A DNA stretch of 20,660 bases from Larix sibirica (Eukaryota; Streptophyta; Pinopsida; Pinales; Pinaceae): positions 1 to 20,660 of the forward strand of contig NWUY0304997198.1 in NCBI GenBank assembly GCA_004151065.3, given 5' to 3'. Under the pieces are notes generated by a model. That model made no database searches. It saw only the letters and a list, made by a program, of their open reading frames with translations, and was not told where the DNA came from. Numbering within the stretch: the stretch's first letter is position 1; each line of letters opens with the position of its first letter. Both the position numbers and the translations under genes were made by a program. Positions 19,722 through 20,660 of this stretch are shown one piece after another.

Positions 19722-19910
19722 TTATGTATCCTCAACCAGATTCAATTTTTCCGGGGTACTATATCCTGGTCCTTCTGCAACTTCTTCCGATGTAGGGCTT
19801 GCATCTTCTTCAGAGGTCTTTTCTGTCATATCTCCTTCCATCTCGCGGAACGCTCCTTCTTCCCACATATCCCTAGGGCTTTCCTCTACCACAATATTTC
19901 TTCTTCTCAA
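19722..19910 (-). pseudogene. Acidic N-terminal segment, probably of the gag polyprotein
   Basis: A TTG-started frame of 62 codons is rich in Glu, Asp and Ser (EESPRDMWEEGAFREMEGD, EKTSEEDASPTSEEV). It lies directly upstream, in minus sense, of the gag frame and is separated from it by about 150 bases containing stops. Plant Ty3/gypsy gag proteins can carry variable acidic or low-complexity N-terminal regions, so it may be the decayed 5' part of the same gag. There is no independent evidence for function. Confidence 0.35.
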
Positions 19911-20177
19911 CCAGCCCTACTCCGCTACTTAACTGCTAGATATTTCCCTCCGCCTGCTCCGCCCGCGTACGTAGTAGGTGATTTACCCCTTCTAGCAGCC
20001 CAAGACCTAACGCCCTACATGAAATGCTGTCCTGCTCCTACCAAAGGCAGGGGCACCACCAATGTTTCACCGACCCTGAACCCCCTACAGAAGCAAGGGT
20101 TGCAAAACAATTTGTTGTTTACTCAGTAGCAATGTTGACGGGTGACCCCGCATCAAAGGTAGCAAAGGCAGGAGTAG
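19911..20177. other. No gene seen
   Basis: The plus-strand frame 19719-20129 runs antisense to the acidic gag-side segment and is its shadow in the first half. The rest is Pro/Ala-rich without known motifs. No LTR terminal pattern could be recognised at the gag 5' side. Confidence 0.35.
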
Positions 20178-20660
20178 CACCAGGATCAGTTTACCAAGTC
20201 TCAGGAGATGCATAGTCAGTTTCATATCCAGGTCGAGTCGTTTACTCAGAATAAAAAGATGACCCATCATCTATTGATCACCCATAAACAGTAGCATTTT
20301 ACCGAGTTTAAGCAGCGGCTAGAGGGGCAGAAATAGCGAAAGCATAGGCCACAGAGGCAACAGAGTCATAGCCCGTTCAAAATGAAATTATTGATTCCTA
20401 GCGGCAAGGGTAGTTCGAAAACTCGTAGCCTACTAGGTTAAACCATAACCCGTTGAAGAATCAGTTGCAAATTCAGTTGATCGAGATCGAGATCCAGAAG
20501 CTACGGGCTTGAAACTGTAAGGGGAGCTGGGGCTATGGTTCTTTAAGTTACTGGGTAATTTGGTTCTTCAACAGATGAAACTCAAACGGGTGCTGCTTCA
20601 ACTACTGAATACACTGCTGAGTAATCAGCTTAATCTACTGGGTCACCTGCTTTCTATGCT
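20178..20660 (+). pseudogene. Gln/Leu/Lys-rich decayed frame, cut by the window edge
   Basis: Successive plus-strand stretches are open and strongly biased to Gln, Leu, Lys and His: 20178-20291, 20295-20333, 20337-20438 (Lys/Ser/Arg-rich), 20438-20509 (LKNQLQIQLIEIEIQKLRA) and 20521-20660 (LQQMKLKRVLLQLLNTLLSN, continuing off the edge). Stops and at least two frameshifts separate them. The Leu/Gln periodicity suggests a coiled-coil or leucine-rich repeat origin similar to the left-edge frame. Family not recognised. Confidence 0.35.

Noticed and set aside
19719-20129. 136-codon plus-strand open frame
   Set aside because: The first half is antisense to the acidic gag-side frame on the minus strand and is best explained as its shadow.
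1-20660. LTRs bounding a complete retrotransposon
   Set aside because: No long matching direct repeats flanking the gag, RT and integrase fragments were found by eye. A computed self-alignment would be needed to exclude worn copies.

Overview
The window reads as gene-poor, heavily rearranged seed-plant DNA. The protein-level remnants I recognise are Ty3/gypsy LTR-retrotransposon domains of a plant type. They sit in a mosaic of degenerate repeats and short decayed reading frames. Base composition is moderate and uniform by eye, and no complete conserved gene, rRNA or tRNA was found. This fits an expanded plant mitochondrial intergenic region, possibly gymnosperm, that carries nuclear-derived retroelement debris. 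Old nuclear repeat DNA remains a real alternative. The compartment and species are inferred and not proven.

Layout: 0.1-0.4 kb holds a Gln/Leu-rich frame with a 42-bp repeat. A G-quadruplex-type tract lies at 0.62 kb. From 0.9 to 1.35 kb there is a cluster of five copies of an interspersed motif with a palindromic GTAATTAC core. From 2.16 to 3.5 kb the plus strand carries a decayed, unidentified protein-coding block with several frameshifts. From 3.5 to 5.2 kb the minus strand carries further broken coding-like frames. From 5.74 to about 6.5 kb (minus) lies a recognisable Ty3/gypsy integrase, and at 7.92-8.16 kb (minus) the reverse-transcriptase C-terminal/connection region of the same type. 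About 1.3 kb of unrelated sequence separates them, and I see no RNase H there.

From 8.2 to 10.45 kb the sequence is non-coding, with short duplications and two opposite-orientation copies of the palindromic motif. From 10.94 to 13.1 kb is a long array of degenerate repeats around the phrase GCCATATCTACGTTGAACTT. From 13.27 to 13.65 kb is a CCTTGG-rich tract. From 13.7 to 18.7 kb there are only a hairpin, one Gln/Lys-rich broken frame at 14.3-14.6 kb and many small tandem duplications. From 18.68 to 19.91 kb (minus) is the best-preserved gene remnant, a Ty3/gypsy gag with a 198-codon intact core. The window ends at 20.18-20.66 kb in another Gln/Leu/Lys-rich decayed frame that runs off the edge.

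No set of genes here can function together. The gag, reverse-transcriptase and integrase pieces all point the same way (minus) but are broken and far apart. The most useful leads are the motif family at 0.9-1.35, 8.7, 10.46 and 14.63 kb, the 10.94-13.1 kb repeat array, and the unidentified decayed protein at 2.16-3.5 kb.
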